From assembly GCA_045837725.1 (NCBI GenBank), contig JBEWZL010000306.1, forward strand, positions 186,001 to 250,000: a DNA stretch of 64,000 nt. Direction: 5' to 3'. Each line of letters opens with the position of its first letter. The stretch's first letter is position 1. The DNA comes from Vermamoeba vermiformis (taxonomy: Eukaryota > Tubulinea > Echinamoebida). The notes below the pieces were generated by a model. That model searched no databases. It was not told the origin of the DNA and saw only the letters and a list, made by a program, of their open reading frames with translations. This document shows, piece by piece, positions 36,157 through 47,195 of the stretch. Made by a program: the position numbers and the translations under genes.

Positions 36157-38808
36157 ATGACCACAATAGTGCAGGCATCGCCAACATATAGTCCTAGTGG
36201 CGGTAACAAATCAGGGGCATACAAGCACGAAGGATGCGAGAACAGATCGTGTCGGCTTTGTGCAACAACTCAATCAACCAAAAAGAGCATACATAGCGAT
36301 GACATTATCGATAAATATTCACCGTCGTTCGTACGGCGGAATACTCCTACAATCGCCTCTCCGGATGTTCGGTAAGAAAAATTAGAAACTTTTTGTATTT
36401 GGGCGCCAATTATTTATTTACATTAAATACCGATTTATTCGTTACGTGCACACGATCTGTTACTTTAATATTTACAAATAATTTTTTTACAGGGATGCGC
36501 AGTCAAAACGGATGTCTGCTTCCAAGCGCGTAAACAGATTTTCCTTGCCAGACAGCGATGACGAAGAGTACGTAACATATATATTTTTTATATTATGAGG
36601 TGCTAACTCCAAGCGAAAAGTTTGGACGAAATTATTCCAGATCAGCATGGCTCGTTTTTTATTCAAGACGACAGTTTATCTCTTGACGGCAATAATACAC
36701 CGCGAGGACTACGAATTTCGGGACACCAAGAGTCACCTAAAAAGAGCCCGAGTGTTAAAGCAGACGATGCAGACACTCTACATAGTGCATACGAAGCGCG
36801 CAGGGTCCGCAGCGTGCAGTCGAATGTCAACCAAAAAATGACCTCATTGATTGAAGCATTCAGTGCCATCCAATTACAAAAAGAGCGAGAGATGAAGGCG
36901 CTCTCAGAAAATGCACAACGCGAGGCACAAGAGCGAGAAATGAAACTGAAACAGGCCCAAGACAAATAGTACGTGACATTTATATGCGAATCAAATAATC
37001 GATACTGACGTGCTCAATGTAGTAAACAAGAGACAGAGGCAAGGTTACAACATGTTGAGAAGTTCAGCAATCAACAAGCACTTGTTGGTGAAAAGCGATT
37101 AGAACAATACCGCAAGATGAAACAAGACGAAGAGAATGCACGAAGGCAAAAAGAAGACGAGGAACGACGAAAAAGAGAAGAAGAAGAACGAAAACGTCGC
37201 GAAGAAGAGGAGCGGCGCAGACGCGAACAAGAAGAAGCTGAGAGACAGCGACAGGTAAGCAGTGCAAGATATCTTTTCAGCAAAGTTTGTTTTAACTTGC
37301 TCGTTGTTAGGAAGAAGAACGTCGGAGGCGAGAGGAGGAAGAACGCCAGCGACGCGAAAGAGAAGAGGCTGAGCGCAGGAGACAAGAGGAAGAGGCCCAA
37401 CGTGCTGCAGCTGCACAAACTCCAACTGCGCCCGCACCTACCCAACCAACTGCAGGGTCTAGCGGTACCCAGCCTGGAGCTGCCGTGCCCGCAGCCCAGG
37501 GAGCTGTAAGTAGCGCCTAATAGGCAAAGAACTAGTTTTGACCATCTTCTAGGCGGCGGATCAAGTCTCACCGCAAGCCAAGTTAGAGTACGATCAAAAG
37601 CTCGAGAACTTGAAGAGAGTCGCTGATTTAATTGCACCGATGGAGAATCATCCGCGCAAGCGAGATATGTTCCGTATCGTCAACACAGGAGTCAACCAGA
37701 TCAGTGCAAGCCGCGCTCAAGTACTACAGAAGATCACTGATTTTACGAGAATTCTTACCGAGTCGAAGGCGGATGATGTAGTCCACAACTACACGCTCCA
37801 CCTGTTTGCACAGAAGTTTTTGGTAAGCTTCACCGCCTTATTTATGGTCTTTACGTTGGGCATCCGAAAATTTGAAAACGGCGGATATGCAAATGTGTTG
37901 GTGCCCGAGTGGTTTAAGGGGTCACGTTTAGGCCGTGATGTCGCAAGACGCGTGGGTTCAAACCCCACCCAACACAATATCTTTTTTTATTTTTTACTGC
38001 TCGACTCACTCTTTTCTGCTGTAGGAACAAGCCGATATCGTAGTCTCTCGTAAACCCGAGTCTGCTTTTGCTGTAGCGATGGTCGCCGTTAATGTTGCCA
38101 AATCACATCCGGCTTTGATGGATTTGTTCATCGGCCAATTATACAATGCATGCCCGTACGCTGTTCCCTACTATTTACCAAGGTAAGTTAGAAGCTATTG
38201 CACTTATTAAGTGAACCATTTTTAATGTATTTCAGACCACAAGGAATGTCGGATCAAGACTACGCGCTTACCGTACTGAAGTACAAAAAGAAGACTAACA
38301 ACCCCGAAGGAAGAGAAACACTCGAAGAATATTACGAGAGAATGTCGGGAATAATTTATTTGTACAGTGCTATGATGGTAACGCCCGTTACTGATGGTAC
38401 GCAAGATCTGGTTTGTTGTTGTATTGAGAGACTAACCAAGTTATTGTAGGCAAACACCCACATGGTATTGATCACGCGTGGAAGTGGCTCGCACGAATTT
38501 TGAACTTAAAGCCTCGTCGCATCACTCCTGTATTGTTATTAGCGTTCTTAGAGGTGCGTGACACTCGTGGATCCAATCACTTTTTCGTTCGATTACTAAT
38601 CTTTGCGGTTATTTAGCACACTGCTTATTTCTTAGCAGCCAAGTACGGCCGGCAATTTTCCAAATTATTGCTGTTTATACGTGACGATTACTTGCAACGC
38701 TTACCGGCCAACACCACTGCTGCAAAAACTCGTCTCGAACTGTTCTTAGGTGACTGGCAACAAAACGGCGGTCGATTCAGCGAACCTAACGGCTACAGAT
38801 ATGAATAG
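36157..38808 (+). CDS. GLE1: GLE1 nuclear export mediator
   Basis: Ten exons: 36157-36371, 36493-36567, 36621-36968, 37023-37254, 37311-37505, 37553-37822, 38025-38182, 38236-38396, 38450-38553 and 38617-38808, 649 residues. The N-terminus is disordered with a C-x4-C-x2-C cluster near residue 30. Residues about 165-315 are a long Glu/Arg/Lys coiled coil. Residues about 355-649 are the all-helical GLE1 domain, with Q-A-D-I-V-V, F-A-V-A-M-V, F-I-G-Q-L-Y-N-A-C-P-Y-A-V-P and the G-R-M/Y-x-x-E-type end. GLE1 with inositol hexakisphosphate activates the DEAD-box ATPase DBP5 at the nuclear pore during mRNA export. Intron 37823-38024 hosts a tRNA gene. The exon 3 acceptor (AAAAG) is unusual but needed for frame. 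Confidence 0.88.
37895..37976 (+). tRNA. tRNA-Leu (anticodon UAG), inside a GLE1 intron
   Basis: A full type II cloverleaf of 82 nt. Acceptor stem GTGTTGG (37895-37901) pairs perfectly with CCAACAC (37969-37975), with discriminator A at 37976. D arm carries CCC/GGG; anticodon stem TCACG/CGTGA encloses the loop TTTAGGC, giving anticodon TAG at 37929-37931, which reads CUA leucine codons. A long variable arm follows, as in tRNA-Leu. The T arm is GTGGG-TTCAAAC-CCCAC, forming the B box. There is no tRNA intron. It is transcribed in the same direction as the host gene and is followed by a T-run terminator. The host intron is 202 nt, the longest in GLE1, apparently to hold it. Confidence 0.95.
37982..37995 (+). 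terminator. RNA polymerase III T-run terminator
   Basis: A run of seven T, one A and six T starts six bases after the tRNA-Leu 3' end, as expected for Pol III termination. It also serves as the pyrimidine-rich part of the GLE1 intron. Confidence 0.8.
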
Positions 38809-39245
38809 AGAGCTGAAATATCGATCGAATAAGTGCCTTTGTGAATATTATGTGGAACTATCAATGTAAATAAAAATTGTATTATACCGTGCGTAAACAT
38901 CAACAAGATAATGGTTAGTAATTATTCATTAAAAAAACATTATTATTACTATTAGTACGGGGACCCGTGTGTGATCCAGCATTTCTATTTAAAAAATTGA
39001 TTTGTTTTATATATGGCGTATATATTAATTAAGCATATTCTATTGATGATTAATATATAGCATATACGTTATTGTATACAATAATAGCTGTTTATACCAA
39101 ATTGTTTGGTTGTAGTGGTTAGTATACTCGATGCTAATTATCGGTACTTACGACACAGTGTTAGTTTTAATATTGTCTGAAGTTTATTTACATTAGTTTC
39201 GCCACGTACGCTCGAGCCAGACGCGGATGTAGTGTCAACTGGGAT
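38809..39245. other. Convergent 3' spacer, GLE1 and PRL phosphatase
   Basis: 437 bp, very AT-rich. Two imperfect inverted stretches rich in TATATATTAAT lie near 39018-39072 and could form a weak hairpin. No exon or RNA gene seen. Confidence 0.45.
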
Positions 39246-40077
39246 TCACGCGATAATACAATCCTTGCCATTGCTTTGCTTCTTGTATTTCAGCAAATAT
39301 TTGAGTTGAGTTGTATTAAGTGCGCCCTTTCTTCGCTTGCGAATAAATTCGATTGCTTCCAAAGGGGAGACGCCCGCTTGGATGAGAGCAATCCCGACCT
39401 GAAAAAAAAAATTCGGATCAGGCTCCGGTTTCAAATAAAAACGTCATTACATTGAGTTATTAATTTAATAATAACGGTGAAAATTAATTATAATTGTACT
39501 GGTGTTATAATGCAAGTTTTGCATCAGATTTATGCATCTTTCGGAAATATTTCAGCTAACGCGTCAAAATTAATAATTAATTAATGCAAAAAGCTCATAT
39601 TATTAAAACGCTAATATCTAGCAAGAATTGATATTAAAAAAGAGCAGGAAATGAATACTTACCAAGACAGGAGCGCGTCCTAATCCTGCTACGCAGTGAA
39701 GGGCAATGGTCTTGCCTTCAGCAGGTGATTCCACAAATGAATCGTGCAAAATTTTAAGCCATTTAGTAAGAACAGCTTTGGGAGGTCCAGATCCATCAGG
39801 AAAATTAAATTCCTATCCAAAAGAAAAAATTGAGATGAGCAACCGACCATTTCTAAAATATTATGAAATTGTGGTAATAACTTACATGAACTGTTATTCC
39901 TTCGCGTTGTAATATTTCTGCGTTGTAAGAGGGCTCACAAGCTCGGATTACAGTCTGGACATTGTTTGCTTTCAAAAGTTTGATATAATCTGGCATAATC
40001 GAGTCACTTGGCACTTTCGTTATCAAAAATCTGTAGGGCGGATATTCGATGATGGATTCTTCCAAAAAAGAGGCCAT
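39246..40077 (-). CDS. PTP4A: PRL (PTP4A) prenylated tyrosine phosphatase
   Basis: Three exons, 39886-40077, 39663-39812 and 39246-39398, 164 residues, close to the 173 of human PRL. The catalytic P-loop is H-C-V-A-G-L-G-R at 103-110, with the nucleophile Cys at 104 and the PRL-specific Ala after Arg (R-A-P-V-L) instead of Ser/Thr. The upstream acidic loop F-P-D-G-S-G-P-P supplies the general acid (D70). The C-terminus ends C-I-I-A, a CaaX box for farnesylation, after a basic stretch R-K-R-R-K-G. PRLs sit at the plasma membrane and endosomes and bind CNNM magnesium transporters. Length and motifs are complete, so the gene looks functional. Confidence 0.93.
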
Positions 40078-40718
40078 TTCTTCGTTTTCGGTCGATGTGG
40101 ATTGGGTGAGATTTGAAGAGGAAAAATAAATAATACTAATTATACAATAAATATACGCGAAGAAGAACCAAGGACTACGCAGACAAATAGATCAGAAGTT
40201 CTATCCCATCTACGTAAAGGGATGTGTGTTATTCAGTGTACAAAGTTAGGATAAATAAAAAACGTGGTGCTGATCGGGAAATTTTCATCGGGAACGCGAA
40301 AAGAACAAACAAAAACACGGAAAAAAATAAAGACAGCACTGCGTCGTGAATTCCAGAAGGATCTTACTGATATCTCTAACGGAAGGGATTAGTTCTGACC
40401 AATTTCCTGGCCCAGATCGATCTCGAGTGAATTGCAATCCTGGCTTCACTCTGACAACACTTTAATCGCTAACTCTAATTATATTTATTAGAGATGGACT
40501 TTAACTGAGCACCACTTCTGTTGTAAAACTTGGTTGGAACGAAAGATCTGGAATTCTGGGCTTCGGGGGAAATTATCCTCGTCGGTGCATATTTTTTCGC
40601 TCTGATTGACCCGAGTTGCGTGCAATTAATTTTTTTCTTCGCTAAAGATTCTGTTAGCAACGAATGAAAAAGATGAGTTAAATCCGTTCTCTTCACTGAA
40701 ACGAAGAGACGCACAAGT
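40078..40718. other. Intergenic spacer
   Basis: 641 bp between two minus-strand genes. A minus-strand frame at 40475-40714 of 79 codons has no splice partner, no family match and no upstream signal, so it was not called. Otherwise AT-rich with nothing recognised. Confidence 0.4.
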
Positions 40719-41513
40719 TTATTGCTGAATTTGCAGCGCGATACGTAGCGTCTCTTTAATTACAAGACGAAAGCGAATTCTGTAAGTTACACAGTAAACA
40801 GCAAAAACCAGCAGTCGCATCCACGAATACGCGATAGCAAGTTTGATAGAGATGTTATTGCTATGAAAACTGTTGTAACGAAATGTCATGACCATGGTAC
40901 CCGCAAACATCAAACCTAAAGCCATCGAGCAAACGAACCATTTGACGTAAGCTTCTATGATTGTTCTCCATCTAATAAATACTGCTGCGTAGGCCACGGC
41001 TTGAAAGAGTCCTCCAAATATGATGAACAATGCTAATCTTTGGCTTGTGGGAGCGGATAGAAAAAATATTCCAAATGCGTATTCATCCAAGTGAAATTTG
41101 TAATAACCAACTACGTGATCTGTTGCGATGGAGGCTATAAAAAGTGCTGTTGTGGATAATAGCACCACCAACGTGGTTATGGTGGCAACAATTAAAGACT
41201 TGCTGTTCGTGCGCTGTAACGACGCTATTAGTCATCATCGCGGAAATTTCAGTGAAAACTCCACGATACGAAAACTCGAACAACATCAATAACCCAATAG
41301 CAATATGACAACAAATAATTAATAATATATAGAATGACCTAGACATTCTACGGTCAAGTATAAATCGTTGTAAACGAATCCGATCTTGTTTCTCTTTTAT
41401 TTTAATAAACAACAACTTACAACAACTATTTAGACGTTGATAGCCCACACACGTTACATGCGCTTCGATTCTTCGTCAGTTTCCTTGTCTTGTAAGCTGT
41501 AGTATCGTAGCAT
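40719..41513 (-). CDS. Multipass membrane protein, unknown family
   Basis: Three exons, 41458-41513, 41260-41347 and 40719-41213, 212 residues. The short acidic N-terminus (L-Q-D-K-E-T-D-E-E-S-K) is followed by about five hydrophobic segments: residues about 22-42, 56-78, 98-120, 128-150 and 165-187. Layout is reminiscent of claudin/PMP22-like or FRAG1-like four- to five-span proteins, with no residue motif to fix it. Exon 2 ends at a weak GTTTTC donor, so the loop between the first two helices is provisional. The start codon is 30 bp from a divergent start, one of the tightest pairs in the window. Confidence 0.6.
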
Positions 41514-41543
41514 GTCGTCTTGTGTCGCTGGAGGCTATAGCAA
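41514..41543. promoter_or_regulatory. 30-bp gap between divergent start codons
   Basis: The complete space between the two ATGs. Both untranslated leaders must be very short, or transcription of each gene starts inside the other's coding region. Confidence 0.55.
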
Positions 41544-42166
41544 ATGACGGTAAAAAAGGTCAAAGATTTTTCCATCAGGGCACGAAATCTCGTTGGGACA
41601 GATGTCCCTTGTGGAAATCTCGTTGGGACAAGCGGTATCAATGTGGCCTGTAATTGCCACGTGAAATGATTCCGACTAAGTCTTATTCTCAGCAAGGGGT
41701 ATCTGAGCTTAGCGAAACTGGATCTGAGCGACGTTGAGAAGAAAATGCAATTCCTTCACGCAATACAGTTTATTGGTGAGCATAATAGCTCAGTCACGTT
41801 CCGAAAGGCACGGCCATGATCTTGATAGTCTCACCTGTATTAATGATTACCAAATAACACTAAGAAATGAGTTGTACTGCCGACCTGTAGAAGTGACTGC
41901 TCAGAATAACCAACAACCTCTTTTAAATCACGAGGGTTGAACAATGATAGTAATTGTACTCCTTTAATTAAAGCACATTGTTTGGGTCAGGCGCACTCCA
42001 GAGCGAAGTTTCTCTCAAATGCAAAAATTGCGCAACATTCAATCGTGAAGCCACATTCGAACTCGATTTGGGTTTGCTTTATTCAACCCGAGAAGAAACG
42101 GAAGAAAGACTGTGCAACGTATACAAAGCCATAGAAAATGGTACTGTTAAATGGCGTGAGATCTAG
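41544..42166 (+). CDS. Small protein with CxxC motif, 109 residues, unknown
   Basis: Three exons, 41544-41634, 41713-41775 and 41991-42166. Phases close exactly, and the first intron acceptor (GAGCTTAG) is the only one that joins the frames. Residues 15-30 hold a direct repeat of N-L-V-G-T coded by a 17-bp DNA repeat. A C-K-N-C pair sits at about 65-68 and a lone C-G at about 24, so zinc binding is possible. The rest is Glu-rich helix. The second intron, 215 nt, is long here. I recognise no family. Confidence 0.5.
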
Positions 42167-42359
42167 ATGGAAATAAATCTTCTCTTGCCTTTGTCGCATT
42201 TTTTCGTCTTTCTTTTATTTCTGACTTGCGAAATTGAAAATAATATTATCAAATTCTACGTCAAAGTGCCTTGTTTGGTCAGGCTTCGAGAACAAAGTTT
42301 CTGCTAAACTGCAAAAATTTGTAGTAAGGCGCGCAAATTTATTTGATTGAACTTGAGTC

Positions 42360-42940
42360 ATGGCACAACCACAACAGCAACTGCCCATCCCCGCGATGAT
42401 TAACGTACCATTACGCGGTATCGCGGCCCCAGGTCCACTCGCATATAGCCCTGGTACAACTATTTTCGGAGCCAACCTGAAAAAACCATAACGACGAAAA
42501 TTATCATTATTAATTAAGTCCTTATTTAGCGCCAGATTGGGCGGTGCAACTGCAAGCCTCTGTAAATCAAATGCAGAGTACCTTGGACCAAATCCGCAGA
42601 GAACAAAAGGAAATGAAGATTAGAATTGAACAACAAACGATCCGAGCAAGAAACGAGCTTGCATATGTCAGGCGGGAAAATGACGCTGCATTGCATCCTC
42701 TCCCATCGACGCAACACCGTAGGTCTCACAAACAACAAAAAATTCTTGATTAACGCATTTGCAGTTGATCAACCCCTCCCTAGCGACAACAACGTGCTTT
42801 TTCCTGCAACATTGCGAACTGCATTGGATCTCACGCACGAGCAGTTAGACGCACTTGCGGCCTTTTACGGCGTGCAATTCAATGGCCAACTCAAGGTGGA
42901 ACGCATTTTGGAATTCAAGCTTTTCATCACTATTGGATGA
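42360..42940 (+). CDS. Coiled-coil protein, 152 residues, unknown
   Basis: Three exons, 42360-42453, 42530-42718 and 42765-42940. A Pro/Gly/Ala-rich start of about 30 residues leads to a coiled coil (about 38-85, with Q-M-Q-S-T-L-D-Q-I and R-R-E-Q-K-E-M-K), then a globular end with D-L-T-H-E-Q-L-D-A-L. Splice sites are canonical and phases agree. The family is not recognised; a complex subunit or scaffold is plausible. It is convergent with the RING gene, 248 bp apart. Confidence 0.55.
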
Positions 42941-43188
42941 GCACTAGTTGCGTTAATGAAGAGTGTCTTCTATTGTATTGTAGATTTCGGAGCAAAGAAG
43001 GCACGCATCCGAAGATCGTGACCATTCTTAGCAACAAAAGTTATTTATTTACTTTCTTCTTAATGCCTCGATGCATGCACACCAATCCGTCTCTCAAATC
43101 GTAGCATTCAATTGTTGTATCGTTCCAAACAATCAGCGTCTTTTCATCATCGAGCCAGATCCACCGTCCAAAACAACTCGAGCTGCCT

Positions 43189-45057
43189 TTAAAAAATCTC
43201 TGGCACAAGTGTTGTAGTTCCATCAGCGTATGTAAGATTGCCGGTTCCTTCGATTTCTAAATAAGTAAATATCAGTACCGCCAGTGGTTACCTAATTCTT
43301 TTTTGTCGTAAGCTTACGTGCTCGGCATAACGGACAAGTCTTCTCTTTTTCAAACCTAAACATGGTTTAAGTATTTGAATATACTCAAAAGAAGTGTTAA
43401 TTAACGTACCAGGCGCCCACACATTCTTCGCAGAAAATGTGTTTGCACGACAAGATCACCGGTGCAGTCATAGTTTCTTGGCAGATCGCGCACTGATCAC
43501 CGACCTCTTGCACTTGTTCTCGCGTAGCATATGTACCAAAACGCTATATAACATATATGAGATATAATTCCGATGAGATAAATTGATGCAAAGTCACACT
43601 TACGAGATGACCTTTCACGACTGCTTTGAAGGTGATGATTGTGACCATTGTTTTCTCGTACGCACGAGGAAATTTCAATATCAAATAGAACATTATGGCA
43701 ATGCCCGACAAGACGTTACTATATTCCCAATCGCCGAGCAAAAAGTTCACCCACAACGGGATCGGCAGCATCGTTCTGTAGCACCCAAACAACGTTTCAA
43801 TGAACGAGTACATCGTTGCCTAAAAAAGGAAATAAAATCAATACTCGTTCATAATGGAGCATATTTGTATGTTATAAATTGTATAGTAAGGGATTAATAG
43901 TGTTTGGTCCTTACTCGTTTTCTGAATGGTGGTTTGTGACCGAGATTGATAGCGTAAATGCTCTTAACAATTATCGCTATATATTTCACCAGCGTATCTA
44001 AAATAATAAAAATTAAATAAAATTAATAAAAATTAATGAATGATAATCAAGCGGTAATTAAGGGGGTCATACCAGTGACGCAAATGTTCCAAAGAGTTTG
44101 CCACAGATCGTACGTCTCGGTGATAGACATGAACAACATGCCCTGGTATAAATGATCTGAATTGCGGAATATAAACAGCGGCCACGCAAAATTGAGTGCC
44201 AGCACTATAATTAATCCGCCGTAGACATTTTTATCGCGATTTTCCTTCTTTGCGACTTCTTGTTTCATTCGGGTATTTGCCTTAATTAGCAAGTTGTAAA
44301 GCCACGCAAACACTAAGAAACCTAGTTTTAGACTAATTTAGTAACCGAAGAAATTTTTGCAAAGTTTAATGTTTCGTACCCCAAATATGTTTCACGATGA
44401 ATACTGTCAGAAACACTACCAAAAATGGTGCGACCTAAAATAAGCGATAAATATTTGCAAAGGTTAGAAGTAACAGTGACTTACATAAGCCAATACTTTG
44501 GACACACTCGACAACGAAAAATCAATATTATGTGTTCGAGGAGCATTTTGGGGTGGATTATTATTGATGTTGGCATTAACATTATTGTCGTTAATATTAT
44601 TGATGGTATTGTTATTTTCTTGCGGTGCTTCGGAATTATTTTCTGCCGCGATTGGCGGTGCAGCCGTGATGTCGGCGAATAATGGATTTACTACGCCTAT
44701 ATTATTATTATTCGTAGTATTATTGTCTATTGATAGTTGTCCTAGTTCAATATCGCGTGTTGGTTCGGCAATCTGGCCCGGTGGATTTGGATGTACGGCG
44801 CTGTTCGCGGGGTTATTGGTTGCACCGGCGGTGTTGGTATTTAATATATTTGTAGTAATAATATTTTCTATTACTGATTGAAAATTCTGCGTGCTAAAAG
44901 AAAAAGAATTAATATTAGGAAATAAACGTAAAAATATTATTTGTCATCGATCTTATTTTCACTTTAAAGGTGTTGAATGGCTATTCTATATTGTTCAATG
45001 TCCTAATAAAATATTATTTGATTTTTCAAACGCTTACCTGATGAAATTCTGTGACAT
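43189..45057 (-). CDS. RNFT-type membrane RING E3 ubiquitin ligase
   Basis: Nine exons: 45038-45057, 44485-44893, 44380-44434, 44073-44312, 43915-43997, 43604-43819, 43410-43543, 43318-43355 and 43189-43256, 420 residues. Residues 1-140 are Asn-rich and disordered. Residues about 140-340 contain about five membrane helices. A C3HC4 RING follows (C-A-I-C, C-x-H-x-F-C-E-E-C, C-P-L-C), and the tail reads [12 protein letters not shown], matching the short W-K-D-G-A-T-type end of RNFT1/RNFT2. RNFT1 is an ER ligase in protein quality control and ER-phagy. The reading that ends at 43041 is a different frame of the last exon; the frame used here fits the phase and the family end. Confidence 0.8.
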
Positions 45058-45296
45058 TCTAAAGTTTCGACCGAGATGTGTTTTATAAACCGTTGAAGTT
45101 GTTTAATTGGGGTACATAATGTTGTAAATATATCGATGATGCATCGCAATACTAACTTACGCGAAACAAGCAAAAGTTGTCCAATCATAATTTTGATAAA
45201 ATTTTTCGCGCCCTTTTTTTCGTTAGGGATCGGGACAAAATCAAATTGACTCACGAGGGTATAGCACAGCTAACGGCCTAATATAATCATATCAAA

Positions 45297-47035
45297 ATGA
45301 GCAAAGTATTCGTTGCTAATGGTCAGCCTTTAGTTTTTTATTTGGCGATCAAGCAGAGGAACAAAGAAACCGAGCTTAAAAAATTAATTGAGGTACGAAA
45401 TAATACTAAATAATACTGCAAGTATATTATACGTCACCACGATAATATTTATTAATTTATACTTTATTTTTTAAGTCTGGTGGCGGCAAAACTACAGCTA
45501 AGCCCCGTTCTCAAGCGATCTACATTACTGACAATGCAGATCAATTCAAAGAAGAAGATATCAATGTATATTCATCTGGCCTTATTTACGATTCCGTCGA
45601 AAAGAAGAAATTGTTGGTACGATCCAATCGACAAGTTTTTTTTCGCACCCTTAAAAATTCTCTTATTATTTTCTATTTATCGTATTAATATAATATATGA
45701 ATAGCCTATGAAAGACTATCAACTTAACGGCAAAGACGAGGAAGAAGAATCGGAAGAGGATCTCGCTACGCAGACCAATGTTAAATCGCCCAAGTCATCT
45801 CCAAATAAGACTAAGGATGTTATTCAAACACCTCCTGCCTCACCGACCAAGCCCTCGCCTTCTAACTCGCTAAAGCCGTCGCCTGCTAAATCACCGGCTA
45901 AATCTCCGGCGAAGAGTCCTAACAAGCGCAAGGAATACACTGCTGAAGAGGACGTAAGTATTATAATATATAGTATAGTCAATATACGTAAATCTAGAGC
46001 TATATATTCTGAAATCGAGATTTTATGATGGTTTAAGGCGGATGCAGCCCAACTTTTTATCGCTTCGAGATCGGTTTTTTTAACCTGGCTTTAAATTCTC
46101 AGAAAATTCTTCTCGAATGGGTACGCAAGCACACAACCAAGTCACCTAATGGCACTTCATTGTGGGACTTGGCCGAGAAGAAGAAAATCACCGACCACAC
46201 CAGTCAATCGATGCGATCTCGTTACGTCAAAGTGCTTGCTAAGCGAGTACGTAGCATGATGCATATATATATCATAGTCTTATTAACGATGGCACTATAG
46301 TTGGCGGATGCTGAGCAAAATCAAGATCAAATGGACGAAGAAGACAAAGAGCTCGCTGACACTTTGCAAAAAATGTCGCAAGAGCCTGAATCGTACGAAA
46401 AATAATATTGTCCATTTAGAGTTATTGATCGATTATTTCCTTTTTTAGTAATGAAGAAGAAAAACAAAAAAAGGCCGCACCAAAGAAACAGCAACAACAG
46501 CCACAAGCGAAAAAAGGCGGCAAAAAGAGAAAGTTGCAAGAAGAAGAAGAAGAGCAAGAAGACGAAGAAAAAACAACGCAAGACGAACAGCCAGCGAAGA
46601 AAAAACGAAGATTTTCAATGCCGTACGTTTCTCCTGTTGTGCGCAAGAGACAGGTCAGACAGTTCTTTGAGGACTTGTTGGCCGAGACTAAAGTCGAGCC
46701 CGTCGTTGCTATTCACGCGCTTATTGTTTACTCCGGCAACATCAACTTAGCTAGACAGTATTTGTTGAATAAGGGCAGTACGTATCGTTACAAAAGTGTT
46801 GCGGATCCGATCCGATCCACGAATTTTTTTTTCGATTTTTATTCGGTTGAACTAATTACCTTATTTATTAGATACTGCTAAGTGCGAGGTTAAGCCTTGG
46901 ACTCCTGAGGAAGACGACATTTTGTTGCGCAAGACTGATATGATTGAAATTCAAGCTGTACGTGGCCGCGAAGTGACTTTGGAGCGAATCGATTTCTTGG
47001 ATTTCCTTTCTCCTGCTGAATTTTATGCGCGTTAA
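45297..47035 (+). CDS. RAP1: RAP1 (TERF2IP)-type telomere protein
   Basis: Seven exons: 45297-45392, 45476-45616, 45705-45953, 46103-46246, 46301-46392, 46449-46777 and 46872-47035, 404 residues. Three RAP1 domains appear in the right order. Residues 1-79 are a BRCT domain that begins F-V-A-N-G-Q-P-L-V-F-Y. Residues about 157-211 are the Myb domain (Y-T-A-E-E-D, T-S-L-W-D-L-A-E, Q-S-M-R-S-R-Y). Residues about 320-395 are the RCT protein-binding domain, with the P-W-T-P-E-E-D-D-I-L-L-R motif. Between them are K-S-P repeats and a Lys/Glu-rich linker with nuclear signals. Human RAP1 reaches telomeres by binding TRF2 through RCT; yeast RAP1 binds DNA through two Mybs. With one Myb and an RCT this protein is of the human kind. 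Confidence 0.85.
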
Positions 47036-47195
47036 TTCGGCCTTAAAAATCAGCACTGACGATCAAGTTGAATCGTTACATCTTTTTGTAATAATAAAGT
47101 AAAGTAATGAATTTGTAAACCGAGGTTAAGCAGCAGTATAAATATACTCCATACTAATCAATTTAATAACACTTTTTGGTGTTTTATTGGTATTT

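Noticed and set aside
37117-37509. Plus frame reading from the GLE1 coil through an intron
   Set aside because: Runs through 37255-37310, which has a good donor and acceptor; the spliced frame continues the Glu/Arg coil.
37071-37637. 188-codon minus-strand frame, Ser/Leu/Phe-rich
   Set aside because: Antisense of the GLE1 coiled coil; Glu/Arg-rich coding leaves a false open frame on the other strand.
40475-40714. 79-codon minus-strand frame
   Set aside because: No family match and no supporting splice sites; ends just before the membrane-protein gene's stop region by chance.
43041-43223. Minus-strand 60-codon frame after the RING region
   Set aside because: Needs a different frame from the phase of the previous exon; the in-phase reading ends at 43189 with a family-like RNFT tail.
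45003-45254. Minus-strand frame starting M-S-Q-F-D-F-V-P
   Set aside because: Considered as a 5' exon of the RING gene, but no acceptor joins it in phase to the exon at 45057, which has its own ATG.
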